From Bosea sp. F3-2 (GTDB lineage Bacteria > Pseudomonadota > Alphaproteobacteria > Rhizobiales > Beijerinckiaceae), in NCBI RefSeq assembly GCF_008253865.1, contig NZ_CP042331.1, positions 4,677,501 to 4,741,500 on the forward strand: DNA of 64,000 nt, in the 5' to 3' direction. Both the position numbers and the translations under genes were made by a program. The notes beneath the pieces are model-generated. The model ran no database searches and had not been told where the DNA came from. It saw only the letters and a list, made by a program, of their open reading frames with translations. Below, one piece after another: positions 1 to 8,524 of this stretch; positions within the stretch are counted from its first letter, which is position 1, and the number at the start of each line of letters is the position of its first letter.

Positions 1-1
1 C

Positions 2-544
2 GGCGTTTCGCTCTGGTATCCCAACACCGAGGCGAAGCCGGAAGTCCTGGAATGGAAGGGCTCGCATCTCGATGTCGTCTGGTCGCCGGACGGGCGCTTC
101 ATCGTCAGCTCGATGCAGGAGAACGCGCTGCATGGCTGGAAGCTCGGCGACAAGCCGGGCCATATGCGGATGACCGGCTATCCGGCCAAGCCGCGCTCGC
201 TGTCCTGGTCGCATGACGGGCTCTGGCTCGCCTCCAGCGGGGCGGACGGGGCGATCGTCTGGCCGTTCCAGGGCGACGGGCCGCAGGGCAAGGCGCCGCG
301 CGAGTGTGGGGTGCGGCGCGCGCGTGTGACCCGAGTTGCCTTCCATCCGGGCGCGCTGGTGTTGGCGGTCGGCTATGACGATGGCTGCATCCTGCTGATC
401 CGGTTGACCGACGGTTCCGAATTGCTGGTGCGGCCGGCCGAGCGTGACAGCGGCATCAGCGCCTTCGCCTGGGACAAGGCCGGCAAGCGGCTCGCCTTTG
501 GTGCCGAGGACGGCGCTGCGGGCGTGCTGGTCCTGCCGAGCTGA
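2..544 (+). CDS. WD40 repeat protein, C-terminal part (5' end outside window)
   Basis: The open frame enters from the left edge and ends at 544, giving 180 visible residues. It contains recurring blades of the type VVWSPDGRFIVSS, LSWSHDGLWLASSG and VAFHPGALVLAVG, each with a W/F-x-P-x-G core and a short beta strand, typical of WD40 propellers. WD40 proteins are scaffolds for protein binding rather than enzymes, so the partner cannot be read from sequence. A small conserved ORF follows after 6 bases and probably shares the transcript. In alphaproteobacteria such WD40 genes are often near CobW-type metal chaperone genes (from memory); the upstream gene is not visible here. The family is clear, the function unknown. 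Confidence 0.8.
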   Translation, partial: GVSLWYPNTEAKPEVLEWKGSHLDVVWSPDGRFIVSSMQENALHGWKLGDKPGHMRMTGYPAKPRSLSWSHDGLWLASSGADGAIVWPFQGDGPQGKAPRECGVRRARVTRVAFHPGALVLAVGYDDGCILLIRLTDGSELLVRPAERDSGISAFAWDKAGKRLAFGAEDGAAGVLVLPS

Positions 545-550
545 AATCGC

Positions 551-823
551 ATGCGCTTGGGTCTCTTCGGCAGGGGCCGTGATGCGAAAGTCGAGGCGAA
601 GGCCGCGGCCGAGCGAGTGAAGGCGCGGGTGAGGGAATTGCTCGGCCTTCCCGAGACGGCGGCGATCGCCGTCAACGAGATCATCTGCGCCGATCCGGCC
701 TGCCCGGGCACCGAGACGGTGATCCTGGTGATGAAGCCGGGAGAGAAGACCCGCGCCTACAAGCTGCAGATGGCGATGGGCGAGGTGACGGCGGAGGCGT
801 TGGCGGAGGTTCTGGGGCCGTAG
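551..823 (+). CDS. Small conserved hypothetical protein (90 aa)
   Basis: This 90-residue cytosolic protein starts 6 bases after the WD40 gene, which suggests translation from one mRNA. Residues 1-35 are charged and probably helical. The centre has a short C-x3-C motif (CADPACPG, about residues 46-53) followed by strands (ETVILVM). It has no signal peptide or membrane segment. I recall similar proteins beside WD40/CobW genes in Hyphomicrobiales but cannot name a function. The two cysteines could bind metal, which is inference. Coding status is supported by the tight spacing and the composition. Confidence 0.65.
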   Translation: MRLGLFGRGRDAKVEAKAAAERVKARVRELLGLPETAAIAVNEIICADPACPGTETVILVMKPGEKTRAYKLQMAMGEVTAEALAEVLGP

Positions 824-858
824 CAGGACAGCTCAGAGCCCATTCTGCATAGCCGCGT

Positions 859-963
859 CGTCATTCCGGACAAGTCGCGAAGCGACGCCGATCCGGAATC
901 CATCATAGAGCTCGGCGCTCTCCGATGGATTCCGGGTCTGCGCTGCGCTTGCCCGGAATGACG
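859..963. repeat. Long palindromic intergenic repeat
   Basis: The left arm begins CGTCATTCCGG and the right arm ends CCCGGAATGACG. The interior repeats GGAATCCAT against ATGGATTCCGG, so the unit can fold into a long stem. It lies between the convergent small ORF and motB. Similar units (attccgg/ctcggg variants) recur at 9467, 10631 and 14345. Confidence 0.8.
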
Positions 964-987
964 GGCGTTTTCGTTCGAACTTCAAAA

Positions 988-1812
988 TCAAGGCTTGAAG
1001 CCGTTTGGCAGGGCCGGCGCCTCGGCCTTGAGCACGATGCCGACGCGGCGGTTGTAGGGCAGATAGGGATTGTCCTTGATCAGCGGCTCGGTGTCGCCCT
1101 TGCCGGCGACGGAGAGGAAGCGCTCGTTCGGCACGCCGGCATTTGCGAGGATCTCGCGGACCGCATTGGCGCGGGTGATCGAAAGGCCCCAGAGATCGCC
1201 CTCCGGCGCTGTGCCGGGCCGCGGCGTTGCGCTGTGGCCGGAGATGGCGATCTTGTTCGGCATACGCCGGAGCGTTGGGGCGAGAGCGGCGAGAACCTTG
1301 CGCATGCGCTCGTTCGGCTGGGCCGAGCCCTCGGCGAACATGGCGCGGCCCTCCTGATCGACGAGCTGGATGTCGATCCCGGCCTCGGAGACCTCGACGA
1401 GGACGTTGCGCGAGACTTCCGCGATCTCCGGCATGTCGCGCAGCGCCTGCCGGAGCGAGGCGGCGGCCAGCGCGAAGCCGCGATCGTGGGTCGCCGCGAT
1501 CAGCCCGTCTTCCTTCTGGTTGTTATGGTTGGGGGCCGTGTTGTCGGAAGCGTCCTGCAGGGGCCGCACATAGGCGTTCTTGATGTGCGTCTTGGTCGGG
1601 ATGCCATCGAGCTCGACGATGCCGGCGAGGCGCACATCGGTCTGGGTGCCGAAGGCCTCGCGCATCGAACCGGCGACGATCTGGAGCTTCTGCTTGTCCT
1701 GGCTCGAATAGGCGGCGACCATGACGAAGAAGCTCATCAGCAGCGCCATCAGATCGGCGAAGGTCACGAACCAGCCGTGACCGCCATGCGCTCCGCCCTT
1801 CTTGCGCGCCAT
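988..1812 (-). CDS. motB: MotB-type flagellar motor stator protein
   Basis: This is a 274-residue inner-membrane protein with one N-terminal transmembrane helix (about residues 14-36) and a C-terminal OmpA/MotB peptidoglycan-binding domain (about 150-270, with ISGHSA and NRRVGIVL motifs). Asp20 in WFVTFADLMALLMSFF aligns with the ion-conducting aspartate of MotB/PomB. With MotA it forms the stator that couples ion flow to flagellar rotation. It starts 12 bases after motA on the same strand, the usual order. The linker between helix and OmpA domain is short to average. No other flagellar gene lies in the window, so a non-flagellar ExbD/TolR-like role cannot be excluded, but the OmpA domain favours MotB. 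Confidence 0.85.
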   Translation of the reverse strand: MARKKGGAHGGHGWFVTFADLMALLMSFFVMVAAYSSQDKQKLQIVAGSMREAFGTQTDVRLAGIVELDGIPTKTHIKNAYVRPLQDASDNTAPNHNNQKEDGLIAATHDRGFALAAASLRQALRDMPEIAEVSRNVLVEVSEAGIDIQLVDQEGRAMFAEGSAQPNERMRKVLAALAPTLRRMPNKIAISGHSATPRPGTAPEGDLWGLSITRANAVREILANAGVPNERFLSVAGKGDTEPLIKDNPYLPYNRRVGIVLKAEAPALPNGFKP

Positions 1813-1824
1813 CGCCGCTCTTCC

Positions 1825-2595
1825 TCAGGCTTCCGCGAGTTCGGAACGGTGATGCTGCGGCAGGTAGGCGAGCAGCATTTCGCGCACCAGCGTCGGCGAT
1901 TTGGCATCACGCATCTGGAGCACGCCATCGATGATCAGAGTGCGGGAGATCTCCTCCTCCTCGAGTTTGACGTGCAGCTTGTCGGCGAGGGGGAGCGTGA
2001 TCATGTTCGCGATGACCGCGCCGTACAGGGTCGCCAGCAGCGCGGTCGCCATGGCCGGGCCGAGCCTGGACGGATCCGACATGTTGGCGAACATCGTCAC
2101 CATGCCGAGGATCGTGCCGATCATGCCCCAGGCCGGGGCGCAGTCGCCGATGGCGCGGTAGACCTTGGAACCTTCGTCGAGCCGCTGCAGGAAATTGTCG
2201 CGGTCGCGTTCCATCGTGTCGCGGATGAAGTCCTTGTCGTAGCCGTCGGCGATATAGCGCAGGCCCTGGGCAAGAAACGGGTCGGAGACCTCGACATTCT
2301 CCAGCGCGACGGGGCCGCTCTTGCGGGCGATCTCGGCGACGCGGGTGATTTCCTCGATCAGCTCGCGCGGATGGCTCGCGCTCATGGTGAAGGCGAAGCG
2401 CGCACCCATGGGCAGGCCGTGGGCGATCACCGAAAAGGGAAAGCGCGTCATGGTCGCCGCTGTCGCGCCACCGAAGATGACGATGACGGCGTGCTTGTCG
2501 AAATAGGCGGCGAAATTGCCGCCATCGATCATGATCAGGCCGAAAATAACGCCAATTCCGGCAAAGATACCCAAGCCGGTTGCAATATCCATCAC
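1825..2595 (-). CDS. motA: MotA-type flagellar motor stator protein
   Basis: This 256-residue membrane protein has helices near 5-22 and 30-50, a cytoplasmic loop rich in charged residues that would contact FliG, and two C-terminal helices (about 155-175, with APAWGMIGTILGMV, and 185-208). This is the MotA/PomA layout at the usual 250-290 length. The conserved Pro-containing segment LGPAMATALLATLYGAV matches the stator channel helices. It is first in a two-gene unit with motB. The ATG at 2595 was kept: it places a hydrophobic helix directly at the N terminus, as in homologues. Confidence 0.87.
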   Translation of the reverse strand: MMDIATGLGIFAGIGVIFGLIMIDGGNFAAYFDKHAVIVIFGGATAATMTRFPFSVIAHGLPMGARFAFTMSASHPRELIEEITRVAEIARKSGPVALENVEVSDPFLAQGLRYIADGYDKDFIRDTMERDRDNFLQRLDEGSKVYRAIGDCAPAWGMIGTILGMVTMFANMSDPSRLGPAMATALLATLYGAVIANMITLPLADKLHVKLEEEEISRTLIIDGVLQMRDAKSPTLVREMLLAYLPQHHRSELAEA

Positions 2596-2966
2596 TCACC
2601 CCGGACCCAGCTGCCGGCGCGCCGGAGCGCGGCATCGCCTTTTCGCGTTCACCATAAGGAGGCTGGTTTGAAGGAAGCGTTAAGGTTGATCGCAGCGAAA
2701 GCAGCGGCCGATCCCGCGGCACCCATGCGGAGCAGTCCCGGTTCCGCATCGTGATCTCCGCGTGTTCGAATTTTTGCCGAAGCCCTCATCGTGAGGAAGC
2801 GCCGTCAGGCTAAGCCTCGAAGGATGGTCCAAGAGGCTCCGGAACCATCTGGAGCATCCTTCGAGACGCCGCTCACGCGGCTCCTCAGGATGAGGGCTGG
2901 AGGATCTGTGAACGGTCCCCAAAACCGCACTCCACTTTTCGGGCCGATGCTTTAAAGCTTGTCGGG
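2596..2966. other. Gene-free spacer between divergent motA and ndvA, with repeats
   Basis: This 371-base spacer between motA (minus) and ndvA (plus) must hold both promoters. It contains a long palindromic repeat (2782-2896) and a partial copy of another repeat family at 2932-2951 (CCACTTTTCGGGCCGATGCT), whose fuller copies lie at 52313 and 55267 in the opposite orientation. I see no credible gene in it. Confidence 0.7.
2782..2896. repeat. Palindromic intergenic repeat (CCTTCGAG type)
   Basis: The outer arms are CCCTCATCGTGAGG and CCTCAGGATGAGGG, and the inner arms are CCTCGAAGGATG and CATCCTTCGAG. Repeats with this text are widespread between genes in Hyphomicrobiales (from memory). No ORF inside looks real. 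Confidence 0.75.
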
Positions 2967-4781
2967 ATGTCGCTGCTTTCGCTCTATGCCCGTGTCCTCG
3001 GCGAACTCGGCCCGGAAAGGCGGCTGGGGCTCATCCTGGCGTTGGCCAATGTCCTGCTGGCCGCAGTCGCCTTCGCCGAGCCGATGCTGTTCGGCACGCT
3101 GATCGACCGGCTGACGACGATCCAGATGTCCGGCGGCAAGCTGACTTGGAACAGCATCGACTATCTGATCCTCGCCTGGGTCGGTTTCGGCCTCACCAAT
3201 ATCGGGCTCGGCGTCTTTGTCGCGCTCCATGCCGACAGGCTCGCCCATCGTCGGCGGCTCGCGGTGATGGCTGAGTATTTCGAGCATGCGCTGACGTTGC
3301 CGCTCGCCTATCACACCCAGACCCATTCCGGCCGCGTACTCAAGGTGATGCTCGACGGCGCCAGCGCGATGTGGGCGCTCTGGCTCTCCTTCTTCCGCGA
3401 GCATTGCGCCTCGATCGTCGCGCTGTTCGTGCTGCTGCCCTTCACCATCTGGAAGAACTGGCAGCTCGGCCTGCTGCTGATCGCCCTCGTCATCCTGTTC
3501 GGCTCGCTGACGGCCTTCGTGCTGCGCCGGACCGACCAGCTCCAGCGCAATGTCGAATCTTATCATTCCAGCCTGGCCGAACGGGCCTCGGATGCGCTCG
3601 GCAACGTGCCGGTGATCCAGAGTTTCACCCGCATCGAGGCCGAGGTGCGTGGCCTGCGCTCGACCATCACGAACCTCCTCAATGCGCAACTGCCGGTGCT
3701 GTCCTGGTGGGCGGTGGCCAATGTCGCGACGCGGGCCTCGGCGACGCTGACGGTGCTGGCGATCTTCATCGTCGGCACCTGGCTCCTGATGCACGGCCAG
3801 ACCACTGTCGGCGAAATCGTCACCTTCATGGGGTTCGCCACCATGCTGGTCGGGCGTCTCGAGCAGATCGTCGCCTTCGTGAACTTCATCTTCATGCAGG
3901 CGCCGAAGATGCGCGAGTTCTTCGAGGTGCTCGACACACTGCCGACCGTGCGCGACCTGCCGAATGCTCCGGACCCCGGCCGGCTCATCGGCGCCGTCGC
4001 CTTCGAGGACGTCTCCTTTTCGTATGACGGCAAACGCGCCGCGGTGCGCGACGTCTCCTTTTCGGTCAGGCCCGGCGAGACCATCGCGGTCGTCGGCTCG
4101 ACCGGCTCGGGCAAATCGACCACGCTCGGGCTGCTGCATCGGGCCTTCGATCCGCAGTCGGGGCGGATCACGGTCGACGGCCTGGATATCCGTGACATCT
4201 CGCTGCTCTCGCTCCGACACAATATCGGTGTCGTCTTCCAGGAGCCGATGCTGTTCGCCCGCTCCATCCGCGAGAACCTGCTCGTCGGCAAGCCGGACGC
4301 GATCGATGCCGAGCTGATGCAGGCGCTCGACCGCGCCCAGGCGACCGAGGTGATGGCGCGCCAGCCCGACGGTCTCGACACCCTCGTCGGCGAGCGTGGC
4401 CGCACCCTCTCCGGCGGCGAGCGCCAGCGGCTTTCGATCGCGCGCGCGCTTCTCAAGAACCCGCCGATCCTGATCCTCGACGAGGCGACCTCGGCGCTCG
4501 ATGCCGCGACCGAGGTGAAGCTGCAGAAGGCGCTGGAAGAGGTGATGAAGGGACGCACCACCTTCGTCATCGCGCACCGCCTCGCCACGATCCGCAATGC
4601 CGACCGCATCCTCGTCTTCGAGCAGGGGCAGGTCGAGGAGATGGGCACCTTCGACGAGCTCGTCGCCAAGGGCGGGCGCTTCGCGGCGCTGGCACGGGCG
4701 CAATATCTCGTCAGCGACAAGCCGGCAGCGCTCGCGGAAGGCGAGGCGACCCCGCTGGCGCAGAAGATCATTCCCGGCTGA
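2967..4781 (+). CDS. ndvA: Cyclic beta-1,2-glucan ABC exporter, fused permease/ATPase
   Basis: This is a 604-residue half-transporter of the NdvA/ChvA family, which exports cyclic beta-1,2-glucan made by NdvB/ChvB to the periplasm. The N-terminal half (about 15-310) has six transmembrane helices. The ATPase half has Walker A GSTGSGKST starting at residue 377, a Q-loop (VVFQEP), the signature LSGGERQRLSIARALL (about 480) and Walker B ILILDEATSALD (about 502), then a His-switch IAHRL. Overall sequence and length match NdvA (about 590-600). No glucan synthase gene is in the window. It would act as a homodimer in the inner membrane. General lipid-A-type exporters are the alternative, but the N-terminal text is NdvA-like. 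Confidence 0.88.
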   Translation: MSLLSLYARVLGELGPERRLGLILALANVLLAAVAFAEPMLFGTLIDRLTTIQMSGGKLTWNSIDYLILAWVGFGLTNIGLGVFVALHADRLAHRRRLAVMAEYFEHALTLPLAYHTQTHSGRVLKVMLDGASAMWALWLSFFREHCASIVALFVLLPFTIWKNWQLGLLLIALVILFGSLTAFVLRRTDQLQRNVESYHSSLAERASDALGNVPVIQSFTRIEAEVRGLRSTITNLLNAQLPVLSWWAVANVATRASATLTVLAIFIVGTWLLMHGQTTVGEIVTFMGFATMLVGRLEQIVAFVNFIFMQAPKMREFFEVLDTLPTVRDLPNAPDPGRLIGAVAFEDVSFSYDGKRAAVRDVSFSVRPGETIAVVGSTGSGKSTTLGLLHRAFDPQSGRITVDGLDIRDISLLSLRHNIGVVFQEPMLFARSIRENLLVGKPDAIDAELMQALDRAQATEVMARQPDGLDTLVGERGRTLSGGERQRLSIARALLKNPPILILDEATSALDAATEVKLQKALEEVMKGRTTFVIAHRLATIRNADRILVFEQGQVEEMGTFDELVAKGGRFAALARAQYLVSDKPAALAEGEATPLAQKIIPG

Positions 4782-4897
4782 TACGCCGCCGGCTCTCGGA
4801 AGGCCTTTCGCGAAGATCGCATGCGACATCAGCCGTTGCGCCGCTGTCGCCTTTCCCGCTTATTAGGGCGCACCCCTCCCGCAACAGAACCTTCCGT

Positions 4898-6022
4898 GTG
4901 ACGACGACGATGATGATCCTTCGCCTTGCCTGTGCCTGGGTTTCGGTTGCCGCCTTCCTGCTGTTCGGCGACACCCTGCTCGGCCAGCTCGGCGCGCCGC
5001 TGCCGTCGCTGCTTTTGTTTCTTTGGCTGCTCGGCATCATCGTCTGGGCGTCTTTCGGCGTCGTGCACGAGGCCGAGGAACTGGCTGAAAGGCTGGGCGA
5101 GCCCTATGGCACGCTGATTCTGACGCTCTCGATCGTCATCATCGAGGTGGCGCTGGTCGGTGCCGTCATGCTGGGCGCCCAGGGCGCGCCCACGCTCGGG
5201 CGCGACACGATGTTCGCAGTGCTGATGATCGTGCTCAACGGCGTGGTCGGCGTCGGGCTGCTCATCGGCGGCCTCAGGCATTTCCAGCAGCGCTACAATC
5301 TGAAGGGCGCCACTTCCTATCTGGCGGTGATCATCCCGCTCACGGTGATTCCGCTTTTCCTGCCGAATTTCACGACCTCGACCCCGGATGGGACGCTGAC
5401 CTCGTTCCAGGCGATCGCCTTCTCGATCTTCACGGTTGCCCTCTATGGTGCCTTTCTCGCGCTCCAGACGGGCCGGCATAGCATGTTCTTCCGCGAGCCC
5501 GACGAGGACGGCAAGCCGGCATCGGCATTGGCTGCCGCGGAAGACAAGCTGGCTTCGCCGTCTTCCGCGGGTGAATTGCTGCCGCGCGTCGGCCTGCTGC
5601 TCGCCAATATCCTGCCGATCGTCATCCTCTCGAAGAGCCTGGCGAAGGTGCTCGATTTCGGCATCGCCAAGCTCGGCGCCCCGGCGGCGCTCGGCGGCAT
5701 CCTGATCGCCATGGTGGTGTTCACGCCGGAATGCATCGCGGCACTGCGGGCGATAACCGCCAATCAGCTCCAGCGTGCGGTCAATCTGTGCCTGGGCGCG
5801 GCGGCCTCGACGCTCGGCATGACGGTGCCGGCTGTGCTGCTGATCGGCGTCTTCACCGGCCAGCCGGTCGTACTCGGCCTGTCCGGGACGAACATGGTCA
5901 TCGCCGCCATGACCCTGCTGCTCTCGACGCTGACTTTCACCGGCACGCGTACCACCATGCTGGAGGGCGCGGTGCATCTCGCCGTGTTCTTCGTCTTCCT
6001 GGTGCTGGTGTTCAGCCCCTGA
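4898..6022 (+). CDS. chaA: Calcium/proton antiporter (ChaA/CAX family)
   Basis: This 374-residue membrane protein has about eleven transmembrane helices and two inverted halves. Each half has an acidic signature helix: HEAEELAERLGEPYGTL near residue 55, and VVFTPECIAALRAITANQLQRAVN near 275. These are the ion-binding alpha-repeats of CAX/ChaA exchangers, which expel Ca2+ (or Na+/K+) in exchange for protons. The start is GTG at 4898, with an in-frame ATG four codons later as an alternative. The gene is alone between ndvA and a DUF1330 gene. Substrate choice between Ca2+ and monovalent cations cannot be decided from the sequence. Confidence 0.82.
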   Translation: MTTTMMILRLACAWVSVAAFLLFGDTLLGQLGAPLPSLLLFLWLLGIIVWASFGVVHEAEELAERLGEPYGTLILTLSIVIIEVALVGAVMLGAQGAPTLGRDTMFAVLMIVLNGVVGVGLLIGGLRHFQQRYNLKGATSYLAVIIPLTVIPLFLPNFTTSTPDGTLTSFQAIAFSIFTVALYGAFLALQTGRHSMFFREPDEDGKPASALAAAEDKLASPSSAGELLPRVGLLLANILPIVILSKSLAKVLDFGIAKLGAPAALGGILIAMVVFTPECIAALRAITANQLQRAVNLCLGAAASTLGMTVPAVLLIGVFTGQPVVLGLSGTNMVIAAMTLLLSTLTFTGTRTTMLEGAVHLAVFFVFLVLVFSP

Positions 6023-6122
6023 CCCACGGACGATAACCCCGCAGGTAATCGACCCGCGCCGTTCGGCGCGCCATGGTCCTTCGCGACGGCCGGCTTTCGA
6101 AGCGCCGCCCACGGAGACGACC

Positions 6123-6458
6123 ATGACTGCCTATGCCATCGCCCATCTGCAGGATGTCCGCCTCGGGGCCGAGATCATCGACTACATCAAGCGGATCGAT
6201 GCGACGCTTGAGCCCTATCAGGGACAGTTCCTGATCCATGGCGCCACACCCGAGATCGTCGAGGGGCCGTGGCCAGGCGATCTCGTCATCATCGGCTTTC
6301 CCGATATGGAACGGGCGCGCGCCTGGTATGATTCGCCCGCCTATCGCGAGATCCTGCCGCTCAGGACGGAGAATTCACGCGGCGTGACGATGCTCGTGAA
6401 GGGTGTCGAGCCGGGTTACCGCGCGGCGGACTTCCTTGCCAAGGCCGGTCTGGCCTGA
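6123..6458 (+). CDS. DUF1330 family protein (111 aa)
   Basis: This small cytosolic protein has the dimeric alpha/beta-barrel ferredoxin-like fold of DUF1330. The pattern fits: an N-terminal strand (MTAYAIAHLQ), a YQGQFLIHG strand, GDLVIIGFPDMERARAWYDSPAYREI in the centre, and a C-terminal strand. It has the usual family length. The biochemical role of DUF1330 is not established; it resembles EthD and antibiotic monooxygenase-like folds. The upstream sequence has a purine-rich site (acggagacgacc) just before the ATG. It is probably monocistronic and converges on aroB. Confidence 0.8.
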   Translation: MTAYAIAHLQDVRLGAEIIDYIKRIDATLEPYQGQFLIHGATPEIVEGPWPGDLVIIGFPDMERARAWYDSPAYREILPLRTENSRGVTMLVKGVEPGYRAADFLAKAGLA

Positions 6459-6465
6459 TCGCGGT

Positions 6466-7605
6466 TCAGGCTGCCAGCTCGGCCTCGATGAAGCCGCGCA
6501 CTTCCTCAGCCGCGACGCCCGGCGCGATGAAGCTCTTGCCGATGCCGCGGGCGAGGATGAAGGTCAGCACGCCGCGCTTGACCTTCTTGTCCTGCGCCAT
6601 GGCGTTGACGATCTCCTCGGCGCTGCCGGCACCGCCCGGCACCTGCTGCAGCCGGCTCGGCAGGCCGACATGGTCGAGGTGGCGGGCGACGCGCCCGGCA
6701 TCCTGCCCTGGGCAGAGCCCAAGGCGCTGCGAGAAGCGGAAGGCGAGCGCCAACCCGATGGCGACAGCCTCGCCATGGACGAGGCGGCTCGAATCGTAAT
6801 TGGTCAGCCGCTCCAGCGCATGGGCGAAGGTGTGGCCGAGATTGAGCAAGGCGCGGTCGCCCTCCTCACGCTCGTCGCGGGCCACGATCGTCGCCTTGGC
6901 GCGGCAGGAAACGGCGACGGCATGGTCGCGCTCCGGTCCGCCGGCGATGACGCGGCTCCAATTGGCCTCGCACCAGTCGAAGAAGTCGGGATCGTCGATC
7001 AGCCCGTACTTCACCACCTCGGCATAGCCGGCCTTGAACTCGCGCTCGCTCAGCGTGTCGAGCAGGGCGGTATCGGCGATGACGAGCGCGGGCTGGTGGA
7101 AGGCGCCGATCAGGTTCTTGCCGTGCGGCGAGTTGATGCCGGTCTTGCCGCCGACCGAGGAATCGACCTGGGCGAGCAGCGTGGTCGGAATCTGCACGAA
7201 GCGCACCCCGCGCCGCAGCACCGCCGCTGCGAAGCCGGTGAGGTCGCCGACGACGCCGCCGCCGAAGGCGATGACGAGGTCGTTGCGCTCGATCTTCGCT
7301 GCCAGCAGCGCGTCGCAGAGCGCGATAAACTGGCTATAGGATTTCGAACCCTCACCCGGTGGAATGGTGATGCGGGTCGCCGTGATGCCTTCCTGATGCA
7401 GGCAGGTCTCAAAGGCGGCGCCGTGCAAGGCAGCCACGCTGGTGTCGGTGACGAGGGCGGCCTTGGCGCCGGGCGCGAAGGCGGCGATCAATGCCGCCGC
7501 CTCGCAGAGCTGGTGGCGGCCGATATGGATGTCGTAGGCGCGGCCTTCGAGCGCGACGGGGACGACGATCCGCGCGCCGGCCTTCTTGGTCAGGGTGGCG
7601 TTCAT
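6466..7605 (-). CDS. aroB: 3-dehydroquinate synthase
   Basis: This 379-residue enzyme converts DAHP to 3-dehydroquinate, step two of the shikimate pathway, using NAD+ and a divalent metal. Family motifs are present: the glycine-rich FGGGVVGDLTGFAAA (about 113-127), IPTTLLAQVDSSVGGKTG (about 138-155), the metal-site glutamate in the AEVVKYGLI region, and LNLGHTFAHALE with metal-binding His. Length is normal. Its start overlaps the 3' end of aroK by 4 bases, so the pair is translationally coupled, the standard order in this bacterial group. Confidence 0.95.
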   Translation of the reverse strand: MNATLTKKAGARIVVPVALEGRAYDIHIGRHQLCEAAALIAAFAPGAKAALVTDTSVAALHGAAFETCLHQEGITATRITIPPGEGSKSYSQFIALCDALLAAKIERNDLVIAFGGGVVGDLTGFAAAVLRRGVRFVQIPTTLLAQVDSSVGGKTGINSPHGKNLIGAFHQPALVIADTALLDTLSEREFKAGYAEVVKYGLIDDPDFFDWCEANWSRVIAGGPERDHAVAVSCRAKATIVARDEREEGDRALLNLGHTFAHALERLTNYDSSRLVHGEAVAIGLALAFRFSQRLGLCPGQDAGRVARHLDHVGLPSRLQQVPGGAGSAEEIVNAMAQDKKVKRGVLTFILARGIGKSFIAPGVAAEEVRGFIEAELAA

Positions 7606-8204
7606 GGCGTGTCTTCTCCGGCCGTCAGGCGCAGATAGCCGCCCAATGCGGCAATGGTTTCGCGGACCACGATTTCGTGAGGCTCATCGCTCGACAGGAT
7701 GGTCAGGTCGGCAAGCGCATAGACGGGCTCGCGCTCGGCCAGCATCCGGCGCAGCGTCCCCTCTGGATCGGCAGTCTGGAGCAGCGGGCGGTTCGAGCGC
7801 TTGCGGACGCGGCGCATCAGCACGTCCGGCTCGGCCTTGAGCCAGACCGAGATGCCGAACTGCTTGATCCGCTCGCGCGTCTCGGCGTTCATGAAGGCGC
7901 CGCCGCCGGTCGCCAGCACGACGGGCGACTGCGTCTCCAGTATCCGGCTGATCACGCGCCGCTCGCCCTGGCGGAATTCGGCCTCGCCACGCTGCTCGAA
8001 GATCTCGGGGATCGTCATGCGGGCCGCCGTCTCGATCTCGACATCGGCGTCGATGAAGGACATGCCGAGCCGCGACGCCAGCCGGCGCCCGACCGAGCTC
8101 TTGCCGGAGCCCATCATGCCGACGAGCACGATGGTGCGCCCGCCAAGGGCGGTGCGGAGATCGGCCATGTCCGGGGCGGCGATGGTGGCAGCGGCGGTCA
8201 TCAA
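7602..8204 (-). CDS. aroK: Shikimate kinase
   Basis: This 200-residue P-loop kinase phosphorylates shikimate at the 3-hydroxyl using ATP. It shows Walker A GMMGSGKS (residues 29-36), the shikimate-binding FIDADVEIE segment with the Asp-x-Asp motif, GGGAFMN (glycine-rich substrate loop) and a lid Arg in RSNRPLL. The N terminus has extra residues; internal Met2 or Met13 could also be the start, since the core begins near residue 22. It sits directly upstream of aroB with a 4-base overlap and is divergent from the small membrane ORF and xerD. Confidence 0.94.
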   Translation of the reverse strand: MMTAAATIAAPDMADLRTALGGRTIVLVGMMGSGKSSVGRRLASRLGMSFIDADVEIETAARMTIPEIFEQRGEAEFRQGERRVISRILETQSPVVLATGGGAFMNAETRERIKQFGISVWLKAEPDVLMRRVRKRSNRPLLQTADPEGTLRRMLAEREPVYALADLTILSSDEPHEIVVRETIAALGGYLRLTAGEDTP

Positions 8205-8377
8205 TGTATTGTCCTAGGGAGGGCTGTAGCACGCAGCTGCCGGCCACGTCATGCCTCCGTCATGGTTTTTGGCGGCGCTTTGCACGGTGCTGTGGCCTGC
8301 CTGCCCTTGCGCGACGCGGATGGCATCGCGGATAGTGCCTCGGTCCAAGATCGCGCGATTGCGAAAGTCCGCCCGAA

Positions 8378-8524
8378 GTGCCGACGTTATTCCGTTTCCT
8401 CGTCTTCGTCGCGGTCATCGCCGGTCTGGTCTTTGGGGGCATGGTGGCGCTGGTCACTTTCGTCCAGCCGGTGCAGCGCGAGATGATCGAGATCGTGCCG
8501 CCTTCGAAACTCCAGCCGAAATGA
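8378..8524 (+). CDS. Small single-helix membrane protein (48 aa) before xerD
   Basis: A GTG-started frame encodes 48 residues: a hydrophobic segment (LFRFLVFVAVIAGLVFGG, residues 4-21) followed by a short polar tail ending in KLQPK. Its TGA stop overlaps the ATG of xerD in an ATGA arrangement, which is good evidence for a real, coupled gene. Small proteins with this shape occur between aroK and xerD in many Hyphomicrobiales and are often mislabelled as histidine kinase in databases (from memory). No kinase domain is present. The function is unknown. Confidence 0.72.
   Translation: MPTLFRFLVFVAVIAGLVFGGMVALVTFVQPVQREMIEIVPPSKLQPK

Noticed and set aside
925..2754. Long plus-strand open frame of 609 codons
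   Set aside because: It is antisense to motA and motB, which have clear family motifs; composition is that of a high-GC shadow frame.
2952..4829. Minus-strand open frame of 625 codons opposite ndvA
   Set aside because: It mirrors the ABC exporter gene, is full of Arg/His/Asp/Gln, and shows no domain.
4829..6124. Minus-strand open frame opposite the Ca2+/H+ antiporter
   Set aside because: Antisense shadow; the other strand has a convincing membrane exchanger.
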